From: Flavobacterium azooxidireducens
Lineage (GTDB): Bacteria; Bacteroidota; Bacteroidia; Flavobacteriales; Flavobacteriaceae
Reading direction: 5' to 3'
NCBI RefSeq assembly: GCF_023195775.1
Contig: NZ_CP096205.1
Span: 496,001 to 560,000, forward strand
Length of the DNA stretch: 64,000 nucleotides
The notes beneath the pieces are model-generated. The model had not been told where the DNA came from. It saw only the letters and a list, made by a program, of their open reading frames with translations, and made no database searches. The first letter of the stretch is position 1. Each line of letters starts with the position of its first letter. Shown piece after piece: positions 7,689 through 19,422 of the stretch. Both the position numbers and the translations under genes were made by a program.

Positions 7689-10600
7689 TTAATAATTATA
7701 TTCTTCTTTTGCAGCCATCAATTCGTTATAGTCTTCTTTTGATCCAACGATGTTGTTGTCATATTCTCTCATACCAGTTCCGGCAGGAATTCTGTGTCCA
7801 ACAATAACATTTTCTTTCAAGCCTTCTAACGTATCTACTTTTCCAGCTACAGCCGCTTCGTTTAACACTTTTGTTGTTTCCTGGAATGATGCCGCAGAAA
7901 TAAACGATTTGGTTTGAAGCGAAGCTCTCGTAATACCTTGAAGAACCGGCGTAGCTGTAGCTGTAATTACATCACGAGCCAATACTAGGTTTTTGTCTTC
8001 ACGTTTTAATAACGAGTTTTCATCACGCAATTCTCGTGGCGTAATCATTTGACCTGGTTTCAAGTTTTGAGAATCTCCAGCATCTTCAACTACCTTCATT
8101 CCAAATAATTTATCATTTTCTATGATGAAATCTTTTGTATGAGCCAATTGCTCTTCTAAGAATAATGTATCTCCCGGATCTTCCACTCTTACTTTACGCA
8201 TCATTTGACGAATAACTACTTCAAAGTGTTTGTCGTTGATTTTTACCCCTTGTAAACGATAAACTTCTTGAATTTCATTTACCAAATACTGTTGAACAGC
8301 CGATGGACCTTGAATTCTCAAGATATCTTCCGGCGTAATTGCACCATCTGACAAAGACATACCCGCTTTTACGAAGTCATTTTCCTGAACCAAGATTTGG
8401 TTAGATAATTTCACTAAGTATTTTTTAATCTCGCCAAATTTAGATTCGATGATGATTTCACGGTTACCTCTTTTGATTTTTCCAAACGAAACAACACCAT
8501 CAATTTCTGATACTACTGCTGGGTTAGATGGATTACGAGCTTCTAAAAGTTCGGTAATTCTAGGAAGACCTCCGGTGATATCGCCAGTTTTTGACGAACG
8601 TCTTGGGATTTTTACTAAAATTTTACCTGCTTTAATTTTCTCGCCGTCATCAACCATCAAGTGAGCTCCAACCGGTAAGTTATACGAACGAATTAATTCG
8701 CCGTCTTTACCATAAATCAATAAAGTTGGAATTAATTTTTTGTTTCTTCCTTCCGAGATTACTTTTTCTTGGAAACCGGTTTGCTCATCGATTTCAACTT
8801 GGAACGATTGTCCTTGTTCTAAATCTTCGTAAGCAATTTTTCCGGTAAATTCGGAAATAATAACTCCGTTATATGGATCCCATTTACAGATTGTTGTTCC
8901 TTTATCAACAGTTTGACCATCTTTTACAAAAATGGTAGAACCATAAGGAATGTTATGTGTATTTAAAACGATTCCGGTATTTTCGTCAACTAATTTTAAT
9001 TCTGTTGAACGAGAGATTACGATGTCAATTGCATTTCCATCAGCATCTTCGCCTTTAACCGTTTTTAAGTCGTCTAATTCTAATCTTCCTTTGAAACGTG
9101 TTACAATGGTTGATTCTTCAGACATACCTCCTGCAACCCCTCCAACGTGGAACGTTCTAAGTGTTAACTGTGTACCTGGTTCACCAATCGATTGTGCAGC
9201 AATTACACCAACAGCTTCACCTTTTTGAGTCATTCGACCTGTTGCTAAGTTTCTTCCGTAACATTTTGCACAGATTCCTTTAGCGGCTTCACACGTTAAT
9301 GGTGATCTTACTTCTACTCTTTCTAAAGGAGAAGCTTCGATAGCTTTCATGATTGCTTCAGTAATTTCTTGACCACCTTCAATTAGAACTTCTAAATTCA
9401 ATGGGTTGATTACATCTTGAAGAGCAACACGACCTAAAATTCTTTCGCCTAACGTTTCAACGATTTCTTCATTCTTTTTCAAAGCAGAAACTTCGATTCC
9501 TCTTAGCGTACCACAATCTTCTGTGTTTACGATAACATCTTGAGAAACGTCATGTAATCTTCTTGTTAAGTATCCGGCATCGGCCGTTTTCAAAGCCGTA
9601 TCGGCAAGACCTTTACGAGCTCCGTGTGTAGAAATAAAGTATTCTAAAATTGAAAGACCTTCTTTAAAGTTAGAAAGAATCGGGTTTTCGATAATTTCAC
9701 CACCACCAGCAGTAGATTTTTTAGGCTTAGCCATCAAACCACGCATACCGGTTAACTGACGAATTTGCTCTTTAGAACCCCTTGCTCCAGAATCAAGCAT
9801 CATATATACCGAGTTGAAACCTTGTTGGTCTTCACGGATATTTTTCATTGCTAATTCTGTTAACAAAGCATTTTTAGAAGTCCAAACGTCAATAACTTGA
9901 TTGTATCTTTCGTTGTTAGTGATTAATCCCATGTTATAGTTCATGGTAATTGCATCTACTTCTTCTCTTGCATCGGCAATCAATTCTTGTTTTTGGTGAG
10001 GAATGATAATATCACCTAAACTGAATGATAAACCTCCACGGAATGCGAATTTGTATCCCATGTCTTTCATGTTATCCAAGAAAGCAGCAGTTGTTGGCAC
10101 ATTTGTTACCGATAAAATTCTACCAATAATATCTCTTAATGATTTTTTGGTTAAAACTTCGTTGATATATCCTGCAGCTTCCGGTACTACTTCATTAAAT
10201 AATACTCTACCGGCAGTTGTTTGAATTAATTTGAATACTAATTCACCTTTTTCATTGAAATCTTTTGCTCTAATTTTAACACGAGCATTCAATTCTAATC
10301 TTCCTTCGTTTAAAGCAATGTTTACTTCTTCGGCAGAATAAAACGTTAAGCCTTCACCTAAAATTTTATGTTCGGGAGTAGACAAACGTTCTTTGGTCAT
10401 ATAATATAGACCCAAAACCATATCCTGAGAAGGAACGGTAATTGGAGCTCCGTTGGCAGGGTTCAAGATATTGTGAGAAGCCAACATTAATAATTGTGCT
10501 TCCAAAATAGCTTCCGGTCCAAGTGGCAAGTGAACTGCCATCTGGTCACCGTCAAAATCCGCGTTAAAAGCCGTACACACTAATGGGTGTAATTGAATTG

Positions 10601-11999
10601 CTTTTCCTTCGATTAATTTTGGTTGGAATGCTTGAATACCTAAACGGTGTAATGTAGGAGCACGGTTTAGTAATACTGGATGACCTTTGATTACATTTTC
10701 AAGGATGTCCCATACTACAGGCTCTTTTTTGTCGATAATTTTCTTAGCCGACTTTACTGTTTTAACGATTCCTCTTTCGATTAATTTTCGAATAACGAAC
10801 GGTTTATACAACTCAGCAGCCATATCTTTTGGCAAACCACATTCGAACAATTTCAATTCCGGTCCAACAACAATTACTGAACGAGCAGAATAATCCACAC
10901 GTTTTCCTAATAAGTTTTGACGGAAACGACCTTGTTTACCTTTCAATGAATCTGAAAGTGATTTTAATGGTCTGTTTGATTCTGTTTTAACAGCAGATGC
11001 TTTACGTGTATTGTCAAATAATGAATCAACCGCTTCTTGCAACATACGTTTTTCGTTACGTAAGATAACTTCAGGAGCTTTGATCTCCATTAATCTTTTT
11101 AAACGATTGTTACGAATAATTACACGACGATACAAATCATTTAAATCTGATGTTGCAAAACGACCACCATCAAGCGGCACCAACGGACGTAATTCTGGTG
11201 GAATAACCGGAATTACTTTTAAAATCATCCATTCCGGACGATTTTCTCTGTTTAAATTTGCTTCACGGAAAGACTCTACAACATTAAGACGTTTTAATGC
11301 TTCTGTTTTTCTCTGTTTAGATGTTTCATTGTTAGCCGCGTGACGTAAATCATATGACAATTCGTCAAGATTTGTACGAGCTAATAAATCCATAATACAT
11401 TCAGCACCCATTTTGGCGATGAATTTATTTGGATCATTATCATCTAAATATTGGTTTTCCATCGGAAGTGTATCTAAAATATTTAAATACTCTTCTTCAG
11501 TTAAAAAGTCTAATCTTGATAATGATTCACCTTCTGCATTTTTGGCAATTCCGGCTTGAATTACTACGTATCTTTCGTAGTAAATAATCATATCTAATTT
11601 CTTAGATGGTAAACCTAAAATGTATCCAATTTTGTTTGGAAGCGAACGGAAATACCAAATGTGAGCGATTGGCACAACCAAATTGATGTGTCCTACTCTA
11701 TCACGACGTACTTTTTTCTCAGTAACTTCCACACCACAACGGTCACATACGATTCCTTTGTAGCGAATTCTTTTATATTTTCCACAAGCACATTCATAAT
11801 CTTTTACCGGACCGAAAATTCGTTCGCAGAAAAGACCATCACGTTCTGGTTTGTGGGTTCTATAATTGATTGTTTCAGGTTTAAGAACTTCTCCTCTTGA
11901 TTCAGCCAAAATTGATTCTGGTGAAGCAAGACCGATAGTAATTTTATTAAACCTCTTTACTGGATTTTTGTCTTTATTATTATTTCTATTATTCATCAT
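7689..11999 (-). CDS. rpoC: DNA-directed RNA polymerase subunit beta'
   Basis: 1436 residues from the start chosen here ([20 protein letters not shown]). The frame also offers an ATG at 12044, but the extra 15 residues are unlike the family, and a -7-like box TAGTTTTG (12051-12058) would make that start leaderless. The catalytic Mg-binding motif [12 protein letters not shown] is present. So are an N-terminal zinc site ([20 protein letters not shown]), the second zinc site ([15 protein letters not shown]), the trigger-loop region ([19 protein letters not shown]) and the lineage-typical long C-terminus. It forms the active-site cleft of RNA polymerase with RpoB. It lies downstream of rpoB after a long 257-bp gap containing a hairpin. 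Confidence 0.98.
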   Translation of the reverse strand: MMNNRNNNKDKNPVKRFNKITIGLASPESILAESRGEVLKPETINYRTHKPERDGLFCERIFGPVKDYECACGKYKRIRYKGIVCDRCGVEVTEKKVRRDRVGHINLVVPIAHIWYFRSLPNKIGYILGLPSKKLDMIIYYERYVVIQAGIAKNAEGESLSRLDFLTEEEYLNILDTLPMENQYLDDNDPNKFIAKMGAECIMDLLARTNLDELSYDLRHAANNETSKQRKTEALKRLNVVESFREANLNRENRPEWMILKVIPVIPPELRPLVPLDGGRFATSDLNDLYRRVIIRNNRLKRLMEIKAPEVILRNEKRMLQEAVDSLFDNTRKASAVKTESNRPLKSLSDSLKGKQGRFRQNLLGKRVDYSARSVIVVGPELKLFECGLPKDMAAELYKPFVIRKLIERGIVKTVKSAKKIIDKKEPVVWDILENVIKGHPVLLNRAPTLHRLGIQAFQPKLIEGKAIQLHPLVCTAFNADFDGDQMAVHLPLGPEAILEAQLLMLASHNILNPANGAPITVPSQDMVLGLYYMTKERLSTPEHKILGEGLTFYSAEEVNIALNEGRLELNARVKIRAKDFNEKGELVFKLIQTTAGRVLFNEVVPEAAGYINEVLTKKSLRDIIGRILSVTNVPTTAAFLDNMKDMGYKFAFRGGLSFSLGDIIIPHQKQELIADAREEVDAITMNYNMGLITNNERYNQVIDVWTSKNALLTELAMKNIREDQQGFNSVYMMLDSGARGSKEQIRQLTGMRGLMAKPKKSTAGGGEIIENPILSNFKEGLSILEYFISTHGARKGLADTALKTADAGYLTRRLHDVSQDVIVNTEDCGTLRGIEVSALKKNEEIVETLGERILGRVALQDVINPLNLEVLIEGGQEITEAIMKAIEASPLERVEVRSPLTCEAAKGICAKCYGRNLATGRMTQKGEAVGVIAAQSIGEPGTQLTLRTFHVGGVAGGMSEESTIVTRFKGRLELDDLKTVKGEDADGNAIDIVISRSTELKLVDENTGIVLNTHNIPYGSTIFVKDGQTVDKGTTICKWDPYNGVIISEFTGKIAYEDLEQGQSFQVEIDEQTGFQEKVISEGRNKKLIPTLLIYGKDGELIRSYNLPVGAHLMVDDGEKIKAGKILVKIPRRSSKTGDITGGLPRITELLEARNPSNPAVVSEIDGVVSFGKIKRGNREIIIESKFGEIKKYLVKLSNQILVQENDFVKAGMSLSDGAITPEDILRIQGPSAVQQYLVNEIQEVYRLQGVKINDKHFEVVIRQMMRKVRVEDPGDTLFLEEQLAHTKDFIIENDKLFGMKVVEDAGDSQNLKPGQMITPRELRDENSLLKREDKNLVLARDVITATATPVLQGITRASLQTKSFISAASFQETTKVLNEAAVAGKVDTLEGLKENVIVGHRIPAGTGMREYDNNIVGSKEDYNELMAAKEEYNY

Positions 12000-12050
12000 A
12001 GTTTTTACTATTGATTTATTTGCAATTAAAAAATTGATTTTCATTTATGT

Positions 12051-12058
12051 CAAAACTA
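12051..12058 (-). promoter_or_regulatory. Possible -7 box upstream of rpoC
   Basis: TAGTTTTG on the minus strand fits the Bacteroidota TAnnTTTG element and lies 52 bp before the preferred rpoC start. No matching TTG is seen 17-20 bp upstream, so it is only a candidate internal promoter that would let rpoC be expressed partly apart from rpoB. Confidence 0.25.
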
Positions 12059-12205
12059 ACTTCTGATCATAAACACTACCTCGAATTACTTCTCTAAACT
12101 TCAAGCCTTTCTTGAAGTGCTAATTATAAAAACATTTGTTTCTATAAAAAATCGGAACGGTTTACGGGTATAAATCCTAAAAACTTTATTATTTGTAAAC
12201 AATCT

Positions 12206-12242
12206 CAGTCTCAACTTGCAGAAAAACTGCTAACTGAGACTG
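12206..12242 (-). other. Hairpin in the rpoB-rpoC spacer
   Basis: CAGTCTCA (12206-12213) pairs with TGAGACTG (12235-12242), and an inner GCAG/CTGC stem (12218-12221 with 12227-12230) closes an A5 loop; a symmetric 4x4 internal loop separates the two stems. It starts 15 nt after the rpoB stop codon. There is no U-tract after it, so an RNA processing site or attenuator is more likely than a full terminator. Confidence 0.5.
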
Positions 12243-12256
12243 TGACTGAAAACTAT

Positions 12257-15200
12257 TTATTCCTCTAATCGGATGTCTAAACCAAGACCTTTCAATTCGT
12301 GCATTAAAACGTTGAATGATTCTGGTAATCCCGGCTCCGGCATTGGCTCACCCTTCACGATTGCTTCGTAAGTTTTTGCTCTACCGATTACGTCATCTGA
12401 TTTTACCGTCAATATTTCTCTTAAAGTACTAGAAGCTCCGTATGCTTCAAGAGCCCAAACCTCCATCTCTCCAAAACGCTGACCTCCAAATTGAGCTTTA
12501 CCACCCAATGGTTGTTGCGTAATAAGCGAGTATGGTCCGATAGAACGTGCGTGCATCTTATCATCGATCATATGTCCTAATTTCAACATATAGATTACTC
12601 CAACTGTTGCTGCTTGGTGGAAACGTTCTCCGGTTCCTCCATCATATAAATAGGTATGACCAAATCTTGGAATTCCTGCTTCGTCTGTTAATTCATTAAT
12701 TTGATCGATTGTAGCACCATCAAAAATTGGCGTTGCATACTTTCTTCCCAAATTCTTTCCAGCCCATCCTAACACAGTTTCATAAATTTGACCAATGTTC
12801 ATACGAGAAGGTACACCAAGAGGATTTAATACGATATCAACCGGCGTTCCGTCTTCTAAGAATGGCATATCTTCGTCTCTCACGATACGAGCAACAATAC
12901 CTTTATTTCCGTGACGACCTGCCATTTTATCACCCACTTTCAACTTACGTTTCTTAGCGATGTAAACTTTAGCTAATTTTAAAATTCCCGCTGGTAATTC
13001 ATCTCCAACAGTAATTGTAAACTTCTCTCTTCTTAACGCACCTTGTAAATCGTTTAATTTGATTTTATAATTGTGAATCAAATCGTTAACTAATACGTTG
13101 GTTTCGTCATCGGCTACCCATTGACCTTTTGTTAAGTGAGCAAAATCTTCAACCGCATTCAACATTTTTTGAGTGTATTTTTTACCTTTTGGTAAAACTT
13201 CTTCTCCTAAATCGTTCATTACACCTTGCGATGTTTTTCCGTTTACGATGTTGAATAATTTATCAACTAATTTATCTTTTAATTCGTTAAATTTAACTTC
13301 GAACTCCATTTCTAATGAAGCTAAATCATCTTTATCTTTAGTACGCTTACGCTTATCTTTAACGGCTCTTGCAAATAATTTTTTATTAAGAACAACACCA
13401 TGTAATGATGGAGAAGCTTTTAATGAAGCATCTTTTACATCACCGGCTTTGTCACCAAAGATAGCACGTAATAATTTTTCTTCCGGTGTTGGATCTGACT
13501 CTCCTTTAGGAGTAATCTTTCCGATAAGAATATCGCCAGGTTTAACTTCGGCACCAATTCTAATCATACCGTTTTCATCCAAATCTTTTGTTGCTTCTTC
13601 TGAAACGTTAGGAATATCGTTGGTTAATTCTTCGTTACCTAATTTGGTATCACGAACTTCCAATGAATAATCATCGATATGGATGGACGTAAAAATATCA
13701 TCACGAACAACTTTTTCAGAGATTACAATTGCATCCTCAAAGTTGTATCCTTTCCATGGCATAAATGCTACTTTAAGGTTTCTACCGATGGCTAATTCTC
13801 CGTTTTGTGTTGCATATCCTTCACAAAGTACTTGTCCTTTTGTAACTCTATCGCCTTTTCTTACGATTGGTTTTAGGTTGATACAGGTACTTTGATTTGT
13901 TTTTTGAAACTTAATTAATTGATATGTTTTATCATCTGAATCAAAACTCACCATTCGTTCTGCATCTGTACGATCATATTTAATGGTAATTTTTTCAGAG
14001 TCAACATATTCTACTACTCCATTTCCTTCGGCATTAATTAATACTCTGGAATCAGAAGCAACTTGTCTTTCTAAACCGGTACCAACAATTGGAGCTTCAG
14101 GACGTAACAATGGTACAGCCTGACGCATCATGTTTGATCCCATCAATGCACGGTTCGCATCATCGTGTTCCAAGAAAGGAATCAACGAAGCGGAAATAGA
14201 TGCAATTTGGTTTGGAGCAACGTCTGTGTAATGAACAACAGTTGGTTCAACTACCGGGAAATCGCCTTCTTCACGAGCAATAACCTTATCGGTGGTAATT
14301 TTTCCGATACTATCCATTTCAATGTTTGCTTGTGCAATCATCTTACCTTCTTCCTCTTCTGCACTTAAATAAATTGGTTCAGATTTTAAATCAACCACAC
14401 CATTTGTAACTTTACGATAAGGAGTTTCGATGAATCCCATCCCGTTTACTTTAGCATAAACAGCAAGCGAAGAAATCAAACCAATGTTTGGTCCCTCAGG
14501 CGTTTCAATCGGACAAAGACGGCCATAGTGAGTATAGTGAACGTCACGCACCTCGAAACCGGCTCTCTCTCTCGAAAGACCACCTGGTCCTAGGGCAGAC
14601 AATCTTCTTTTGTGTGTAATCTCCGCCAATGGATTTGTTTGATCCATAAATTGAGATAACTGGTTGGTTCCGAAGAAAGAGTTGATTACCGATGATAATG
14701 TTTTGGCATTAATCAAATCGATAGGCGTGAACACCTCGTTATCTCTAACGTTCATTCTTTCACGGATAGTTCTAGCCATACGAGCAAGACCTACACCAAA
14801 TTGTGCAGAAAGTTGTTCTCCAACTGTTCTAACACGACGGTTTGACAAGTGATCAATATCATCAATCTCTGCTTTAGAGTTGATTAATTCGATCAAATAT
14901 TTTACGATTGTGATAATATCCTCTTTGGTCAACACTTGTTTTTCCATTGGGATATCCAAACCTAATTTCTTGTTCATTCTATAACGACCAACTTCACCTA
15001 AGTTATAACGTTGATCTGAGAAGAATAATTTATCGATAATACCACGAGCGGTTTCTTCATCAGGCGGTTCTGCATTACGCAACTGACGGTAGATGTGCTC
15101 AACGGCTTCTTTTTCTGAGTTGGTTGGATCTTTTTGTAACGTGTTGTGGATAATGGCATAATCTGCTTGATTATTATCCTCTTTGTGCAACAAAATAGAT

Positions 15201-16069
15201 TTCACATTAGAGTCGATGATTTCTTCCACATTATCTTTATCGATAATGGTATCACGATCTAAGATGATTTCGTTTCTTTCGATAGAAACTACTTCTCCAG
15301 TATCTTCATCAACGAAATCTTCGTGCCAAGTGTTTAACACACGAGCAGCTAATTTACGTCCGATGTATTTTTTTAGTCCTGTTTTTGATACTTTAATTTC
15401 CTCAGCAAGGTCAAAGATTTCAAGAATATCTTTATCTCTTTCAAAACCGATTGCACGGAATAAAGTAGTTACAGGTAATTTTTTCTTTCTATCGATATAC
15501 GCGTACATTACGTTATTGATATCGGTAGCAAATTCTATCCAAGATCCTTTGAAAGGAATTACACGGGCAGAGTATAATTTGGTTCCATTGGCATGGAATG
15601 ACTGTCCAAAGAAAACACCAGGTGAACGGTGTAACTGCGACACAACAACTCTTTCAGCACCATTGATTACAAAAGTACCGCTAGGTGTCATATAAGGAAT
15701 AGTACCTAAATAGACATCTTGTACTATTGTTTCAAAGTCTTCATGTTCCGGATCTGTACAATAAAGTTTTAGTCTAGCTTTTAAAGGCACACTGTAGGTT
15801 AAACCTCTTTCGATACATTCTGAAATAGAATAACGAGGTGGATCTACAAAATAGTCTAAAAATTCAAGTACAAAATTGTTTCTTGTATCGGTGATTGGAA
15901 AATTTTCCATGAAGGTGTTGTATAGACCTTCGTTGCCTCTTTCATCGGATTTGGTTTCCAATTGGAAAAAATCCTTAAAAGATTTTACCTGAATATCCAG
16001 AAAATCGGGATATTGCGGTATATTTTTAGTTGAGGCAAAATTCAATCTTTCAGTCTGATTTGTTATCAT
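12257..16069 (-). CDS. rpoB: DNA-directed RNA polymerase subunit beta
   Basis: 1270 residues, full length for Bacteroidota. The rifampicin-binding region reads [21 protein letters not shown] followed by LSALGPGGL, so the residues matching E. coli Asp516, His526 and Ser531 are all wild type; rifampicin sensitivity is the expected default. Other landmarks are [28 protein letters not shown] and the C-terminal [20 protein letters not shown]. It forms the core enzyme with RpoC. It follows rplL after a 268-bp spacer that holds a stable hairpin, the usual place of an attenuator setting the ratio of ribosomal protein to polymerase mRNA. Start: [11 protein letters not shown]. Confidence 0.98.
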   Translation of the reverse strand: MITNQTERLNFASTKNIPQYPDFLDIQVKSFKDFFQLETKSDERGNEGLYNTFMENFPITDTRNNFVLEFLDYFVDPPRYSISECIERGLTYSVPLKARLKLYCTDPEHEDFETIVQDVYLGTIPYMTPSGTFVINGAERVVVSQLHRSPGVFFGQSFHANGTKLYSARVIPFKGSWIEFATDINNVMYAYIDRKKKLPVTTLFRAIGFERDKDILEIFDLAEEIKVSKTGLKKYIGRKLAARVLNTWHEDFVDEDTGEVVSIERNEIILDRDTIIDKDNVEEIIDSNVKSILLHKEDNNQADYAIIHNTLQKDPTNSEKEAVEHIYRQLRNAEPPDEETARGIIDKLFFSDQRYNLGEVGRYRMNKKLGLDIPMEKQVLTKEDIITIVKYLIELINSKAEIDDIDHLSNRRVRTVGEQLSAQFGVGLARMARTIRERMNVRDNEVFTPIDLINAKTLSSVINSFFGTNQLSQFMDQTNPLAEITHKRRLSALGPGGLSRERAGFEVRDVHYTHYGRLCPIETPEGPNIGLISSLAVYAKVNGMGFIETPYRKVTNGVVDLKSEPIYLSAEEEEGKMIAQANIEMDSIGKITTDKVIAREEGDFPVVEPTVVHYTDVAPNQIASISASLIPFLEHDDANRALMGSNMMRQAVPLLRPEAPIVGTGLERQVASDSRVLINAEGNGVVEYVDSEKITIKYDRTDAERMVSFDSDDKTYQLIKFQKTNQSTCINLKPIVRKGDRVTKGQVLCEGYATQNGELAIGRNLKVAFMPWKGYNFEDAIVISEKVVRDDIFTSIHIDDYSLEVRDTKLGNEELTNDIPNVSEEATKDLDENGMIRIGAEVKPGDILIGKITPKGESDPTPEEKLLRAIFGDKAGDVKDASLKASPSLHGVVLNKKLFARAVKDKRKRTKDKDDLASLEMEFEVKFNELKDKLVDKLFNIVNGKTSQGVMNDLGEEVLPKGKKYTQKMLNAVEDFAHLTKGQWVADDETNVLVNDLIHNYKIKLNDLQGALRREKFTITVGDELPAGILKLAKVYIAKKRKLKVGDKMAGRHGNKGIVARIVRDEDMPFLEDGTPVDIVLNPLGVPSRMNIGQIYETVLGWAGKNLGRKYATPIFDGATIDQINELTDEAGIPRFGHTYLYDGGTGERFHQAATVGVIYMLKLGHMIDDKMHARSIGPYSLITQQPLGGKAQFGGQRFGEMEVWALEAYGASSTLREILTVKSDDVIGRAKTYEAIVKGEPMPEPGLPESFNVLMHELKGLGLDIRLEE

Positions 16070-16277
16070 CTATGGACAAAATTTTGATTAAAAAAAAGTA
16101 ATTATTTTTTGTGTAAATACACTGTTTAATTAATACTTTCTTTTTGTAATCAATACATCTTTAAAAATTTTTCAGATTGCTCTGTTTCAATTTTCTTTCT
16201 TCGTAGTGATCAAAAATAATAGGGTATTTTAAACTATTTGATAATAAAATAGTGTATAATTTTATTATACGAAAAAT

Positions 16278-16314
16278 GGTTTAGGTCGTTGGAGGTTAAT
16301 CCAAGACCTAAACC
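16278..16314 (-). terminator. Attenuator/terminator hairpin between rplL and rpoB
   Basis: GGTTTAGGTC (16278-16287) pairs with GACCTAAACC (16305-16314), and the stem continues with TTGG/CCAA after one bulged base, giving 14 bp. On the minus strand it is followed by ATTTTTCG, a short U-tract. It starts 23 nt after the rplL stop codon. Partial termination here would explain lower rpoBC than rplJL expression; this is inferred from position and fold. Confidence 0.65.
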
Positions 16315-16337
16315 TAGTTCTCAAAACTTAAGTTAGC

Positions 16338-16715
16338 TTATTTAAGCTCAACTACAGCTCCAGCTTCTTCTAAAGATTTTTTAAGACCTTCAGCCTCATC
16401 TTTAGTTACACCTTCTTTTACATTTGAAGGAGCAGCATCAACTAAATCTTTAGCTTCTTTAAGACCTAAACCTGTTAATTCTTTAACAGCTTTAACTACA
16501 GCTAATTTAGAAGCACCAGCTTCTTTTAATACAACTGTAAATTCAGTTTGCTCTTCTACTGCAGCAGCATCTCCACCACCAGCAGCTGGACCAGCAACTA
16601 CAGCAGCAGCTGCAGGCTCGATTCCATACTCATCTTTTAAAATTGTTGCTAATTCGTTAACCTCTTTAACTGTTAAGTTAACTAATTGTTCTGCGAATTG
16701 TTTCAAATCTGCCAT
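16338..16715 (-). CDS. rplL: 50S ribosomal protein L7/L12
   Basis: 125 residues. The N-terminal dimerisation domain ([20 protein letters not shown]) is followed by an alanine- and glycine-rich hinge ([18 protein letters not shown]) and the C-terminal factor-binding domain ([20 protein letters not shown] ... [15 protein letters not shown]). It forms the multi-copy ribosomal stalk that recruits elongation factors, bound to the ribosome through L10, whose gene is directly upstream (62 bp). The hairpin after it separates the ribosomal protein genes from rpoBC. Confidence 0.98.
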   Translation of the reverse strand: MADLKQFAEQLVNLTVKEVNELATILKDEYGIEPAAAAVVAGPAAGGGDAAAVEEQTEFTVVLKEAGASKLAVVKAVKELTGLGLKEAKDLVDAAPSNVKEGVTKDEAEGLKKSLEEAGAVVELK

Positions 16716-16777
16716 TTTTTCTATCGATTTAAATAGTTTGTAAAATATAATTTATTAAGTGCGTTCTCGCGGGGTTC

Positions 16778-17293
16778 TTATCTTTCCGATAAGGTTTTAA
16801 CAATTCCTGCAATTTTGCCACCACCCGATTTAAGGGCAGATACAACATTTTTAGCAGGAGATTGAAGAAGACCGATGATTTCTCCGATAACTTCTTCTTT
16901 TGATTTAAGAGCTACAAGTGCATCTAATTGGTTATCACCAATAAATACTGCTTGATAAATATAAGCTCCTTTTAAAAGAGGTTTATCAGATTTTTTGCGG
17001 AATTCTTTAATGATTTTTGCAGGAGCGTTTCCGTTCTCAGCAATCATTATTGAAGTATTTCCTTTTAATATTGAAGGTAAATCTCCATAATCATTAGCAG
17101 AAGCTTCCATTGCTTTTTCCAACAAAGTGTTTTTTACAACATTTAATTGAATTCCGGCTTTGAAACAAGCTCTTCTAAGATTTGAAGTAGTTTCAGCATT
17201 AAGGTTAGAAATATCTGCAATGTAGACAACATTACTATCAGCCAACTGTGCAGTTAAATCTTCAATAACTCTTGATTTTTCTTCTCTAGTCAT
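16778..17293 (-). CDS. rplJ: 50S ribosomal protein L10
   Basis: 171 residues, typical length. The N-terminal half (TREEKSRVIEDLTAQLADSN, VVYIADISNLNAETTSNLRR) is the rRNA-binding L10 fold, and the C-terminal helix binds L7/L12 dimers. In many bacteria L10 with L12 represses translation of its own rplJL mRNA; no leader fold for this could be recognised in the short spacer to rplA (22 bp). It belongs to the rplKAJL-rpoBC operon. Confidence 0.97.
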   Translation of the reverse strand: MTREEKSRVIEDLTAQLADSNVVYIADISNLNAETTSNLRRACFKAGIQLNVVKNTLLEKAMEASANDYGDLPSILKGNTSIMIAENGNAPAKIIKEFRKKSDKPLLKGAYIYQAVFIGDNQLDALVALKSKEEVIGEIIGLLQSPAKNVVSALKSGGGKIAGIVKTLSER

Positions 17294-17315
17294 AATATAA
17301 TTGTTTAACTACCAA

Positions 17316-18005
17316 TTAAACTGCTTTAGGATCTAAAGCAATTGCAGGACTCATAGTACTTGACAAGTGAATAGACTTGATATAAGTACCTTTTGCTGCA
17401 GTTGGTTTCATTTTGATTAATGTTTGAATAATTTCGTGAGCGTTATCTACAATCATGTCTGCATTGAAAGAAATTCTTCCAATTCCGGCATGAACGATTC
17501 CGGTTTTATCAACTTTAAAGTCGATTTTACCCGCTTTAACTTCTTGAACTGCTTTTGCAACATCCATAGTTACCGTACCTGTTTTTGGGTTTGGCATTAA
17601 ACCTCTAGGTCCTAAAATACGACCTAATGGACCTAATTTACCCATTACAGCAGGCATTGTGATAATTACATCAACATCTGTCCAACCGTCTTTAATTTTT
17701 TGTAAATAATCGTCTAAACCTACATAGTCTGCACCAGCAGCTTTAGCTTCCGCTTCTTTATCTGGAGTAACAAGTGCTAAAACTCTAACATCTTTACCAG
17801 TTCCGTGTGGTAATGCTACCACACCTCTTACCATTTGATTCGCTTTTCTAGGATCAACTCCTAATTTTACTGCGATATCAACAGACTCATCAAATTTTGC
17901 AGAAGCAACTTCCTTTAATAATGCAGAAGCATCTTTTAAAGAATATAGTTTACTTTTTTCAATTTTTGCTGCAGCCTCTTTTTGCTTTTTTGTCAATTTT
18001 GCCAT
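17316..18005 (-). CDS. rplA: 50S ribosomal protein L1
   Basis: 229 residues. The conserved L1 signature region is present ([20 protein letters not shown]), as are [18 protein letters not shown] and the VGRISF-like C-terminal part of domain I. It binds 23S rRNA at the mobile L1 stalk and helps deacylated tRNA leave the E site. In E. coli L1 also represses the L11 operon mRNA. Here rplK lies 13 bp upstream, consistent with a bicistronic L11-L1 unit in the larger operon. Confidence 0.97.
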   Translation of the reverse strand: MAKLTKKQKEAAAKIEKSKLYSLKDASALLKEVASAKFDESVDIAVKLGVDPRKANQMVRGVVALPHGTGKDVRVLALVTPDKEAEAKAAGADYVGLDDYLQKIKDGWTDVDVIITMPAVMGKLGPLGRILGPRGLMPNPKTGTVTMDVAKAVQEVKAGKIDFKVDKTGIVHAGIGRISFNADMIVDNAHEIIQTLIKMKPTAAKGTYIKSIHLSSTMSPAIALDPKAV

Positions 18006-18018
18006 GTCTTTCTTTTAA

Positions 18019-18456
18019 TTAAAAAGGAGCTACTCCTGATACTGTTATACCCATAGAACGAGCTGTTCCTGCTATCATACTCATAGCAGACTCAATAGTA
18101 AATGCATTTAAATCTACCATTTTGTCTTCGGCAATTGTTCTAATTTGATCCCAAGTAACGCTTGCTACTTTTTTACGATTTGGTTGACCTGAACCTGACT
18201 TTAGCTTTGTTGCATCCAATAATTGGATAGCAGCGGGTGGAGTTTTTACAACAAAATCAAACGATTTGTCTTTGTATACAGTAATCTGTACTGGTAAAAC
18301 TTTGCCGGGTTTATCTTGAGTTCTCGCATTAAATTGCTTACAGAACTCCATGATGTTAACTCCAGCAGCTCCCAAAGCAGGTCCGACCGGTGGCGAAGGA
18401 TTCGCGGCACCTCCCTTTACTTGTAGTTTAACTACTTTACTAACTTCTTTAGCCAT
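18019..18456 (-). CDS. rplK: 50S ribosomal protein L11
   Basis: 145 residues. The N-terminal domain carries [20 protein letters not shown], the proline-rich thiostrepton/GTPase-centre region, and the C-terminal rRNA-binding domain carries the typical [17 protein letters not shown] and [14 protein letters not shown]11 binds the GTPase-associated centre of 23S rRNA and takes part in the stringent response through RelA-type enzymes. It begins 65 bp after nusG and leads the ribosomal protein part of the operon. Confidence 0.97.
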   Translation of the reverse strand: MAKEVSKVVKLQVKGGAANPSPPVGPALGAAGVNIMEFCKQFNARTQDKPGKVLPVQITVYKDKSFDFVVKTPPAAIQLLDATKLKSGSGQPNRKKVASVTWDQIRTIAEDKMVDLNAFTIESAMSMIAGTARSMGITVSGVAPF

Positions 18457-18521
18457 TGTTTTTAAAAAAATTTAGCACATCTCAGTTGGAAGCAAGATGC
18501 GGTTTATAATAATGTAACAAA

Positions 18522-19073
18522 TTATACTTTTTCTACTTGCATAAATCCTAATTCCAATGGTGTTTTTCTTCCGAAAATTTTCACCATTACTTCAAGTTTA
18601 CGCTTGTCTTCATTAATTTTTTCAACTGTTCCGTTGAAACCGTTGAAAGGACCGTCAATAACTTTAATGGTTTCACCAATATTGAACGGTATATTTTGAG
18701 TGTCGGCAGTTACAGCCAATTCATCTACTTTTCCTAACATTCTGTTTACTTCAGATAAACGCAAAGGCACAGGATCTCCACCTTTTACTTCACCTAAAAA
18801 ACCAATTACTCCTGTAATAGATTTAATAATGTGTGGAATTTCACCTATCAAATTAGCTTCAATCATTACATAGCCCGGAAAATATACTTTATCCTTTGCT
18901 ATTTTTTTGCCATCTCTTACTTGCACTACTTTTTCGGTAGGAACTAAAACCTGAGCAATATGATCTGCTAATTGAAGACGATTAATTTCGTTTTCGATAT
19001 AAGTTTTAACCTTATTCTCTTGGCCACTTACAGCTCTAACTACATACCACTTTTTTAAACTACTATCAGCCAT
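18522..19073 (-). CDS. nusG: Transcription termination/antitermination factor NusG
   Basis: 183 residues. The N-terminal NGN domain (KKWYVVRAVSGQENKVKTYI; FPGYVMIEA; ITGVIGFLG) binds the RNA polymerase clamp. The C-terminal KOW domain (GETIKVIDGPFNGFNGTVEK) links to ribosomal protein S10 or Rho. It starts 8 bp after the secE stop codon, the classic secE-nusG pair. It increases processivity and couples transcription to translation. Confidence 0.97.
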   Translation of the reverse strand: MADSSLKKWYVVRAVSGQENKVKTYIENEINRLQLADHIAQVLVPTEKVVQVRDGKKIAKDKVYFPGYVMIEANLIGEIPHIIKSITGVIGFLGEVKGGDPVPLRLSEVNRMLGKVDELAVTADTQNIPFNIGETIKVIDGPFNGFNGTVEKINEDKRKLEVMVKIFGRKTPLELGFMQVEKV

Positions 19074-19081
19074 AACAGATA

Positions 19082-19279
19082 TTATCCTTTTATCAAATTA
19101 AAAAATCCTGATATTGCTTTTCTGAAAACTTCATCAACACCCCAAGTAGCTAAAGAAAATACGATTGTAAAAACTGCTACAATAATGGTTAGACGTTGTA
19201 CTTCTGACCAAGGCAACCAAGTTACGTTAGTTTTAAGTTCTTGAAAAGCTTCTGTTATATAGTTAACAACTTTTGTCAT
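19082..19279 (-). CDS. secE: Preprotein translocase subunit SecE
   Basis: 65 residues from MTKVVNYITEAFQEL. The frame extends 15 codons further upstream, but that extension is read from tRNA-Trp and is rejected. There is an amphipathic helix (FQELKTNVTWLPWSEVQR) with the conserved TWP-like motif, followed by one membrane helix (LTIIVAVFTIVFSLATWGV), as in single-span SecE proteins. It clamps SecY in the SecYEG translocon of the inner membrane. It lies between tRNA-Trp and nusG. Confidence 0.95.
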   Translation of the reverse strand: MTKVVNYITEAFQELKTNVTWLPWSEVQRLTIIVAVFTIVFSLATWGVDEVFRKAISGFFNLIKG

Positions 19280-19294
19280 TATAATTGATTTTTG

Positions 19295-19365
19295 CACGGA
19301 TGGAGAGATTCGAACTCCCATCAACGGTTTTGGAGACCGCTATTCTACCCTTGAACTACACCCGT
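19295..19365 (-). tRNA. tRNA-Trp (anticodon CCA)
   Basis: The minus-strand sequence folds into a cloverleaf: acceptor ACGGGTG pairs with CATCCGT (one G-U), the anticodon loop is CTCCAAA with anticodon CCA, and the T arm is GGGAG-TTCGAAT-CTCTC. The terminal CCA is not encoded. It lies between tuf and secE, a widespread arrangement. Confidence 0.95.
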
Positions 19366-19371
19366 TTGTTA

Positions 19372-19408
19372 AAAGCCAGTCATACTCCGAAGAATATGAA
19401 CTGGCTTT
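19372..19408 (-). terminator. Stable hairpin with cUUCGg tetraloop after tuf
   Basis: On the minus strand AAAGCCAG pairs with CTGGCTTT and the stem continues through one bulge to a C(TTCG)G tetraloop, an exceptionally stable loop. Only TTTTAAC follows, so the U-tract is weak. It begins 15 nt after the tuf stop codon and ends 6 bp before tRNA-Trp. It may be a leaky terminator or a processing signal. Confidence 0.6.
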
Positions 19409-19422
19409 ATATATTTAAAGAA

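Noticed and set aside
13173..13670. Long plus-strand frames inside rpoB and rpoC (also 15183-15695, 11011-11343)
   Set aside because: They are antisense shadows caused by codon use of the strongly conserved polymerase genes.
19280..19324. N-terminal extension of SecE (MMGVRISPSVQK)
   Set aside because: These codons lie in tRNA-Trp; SecE starts at 19279.
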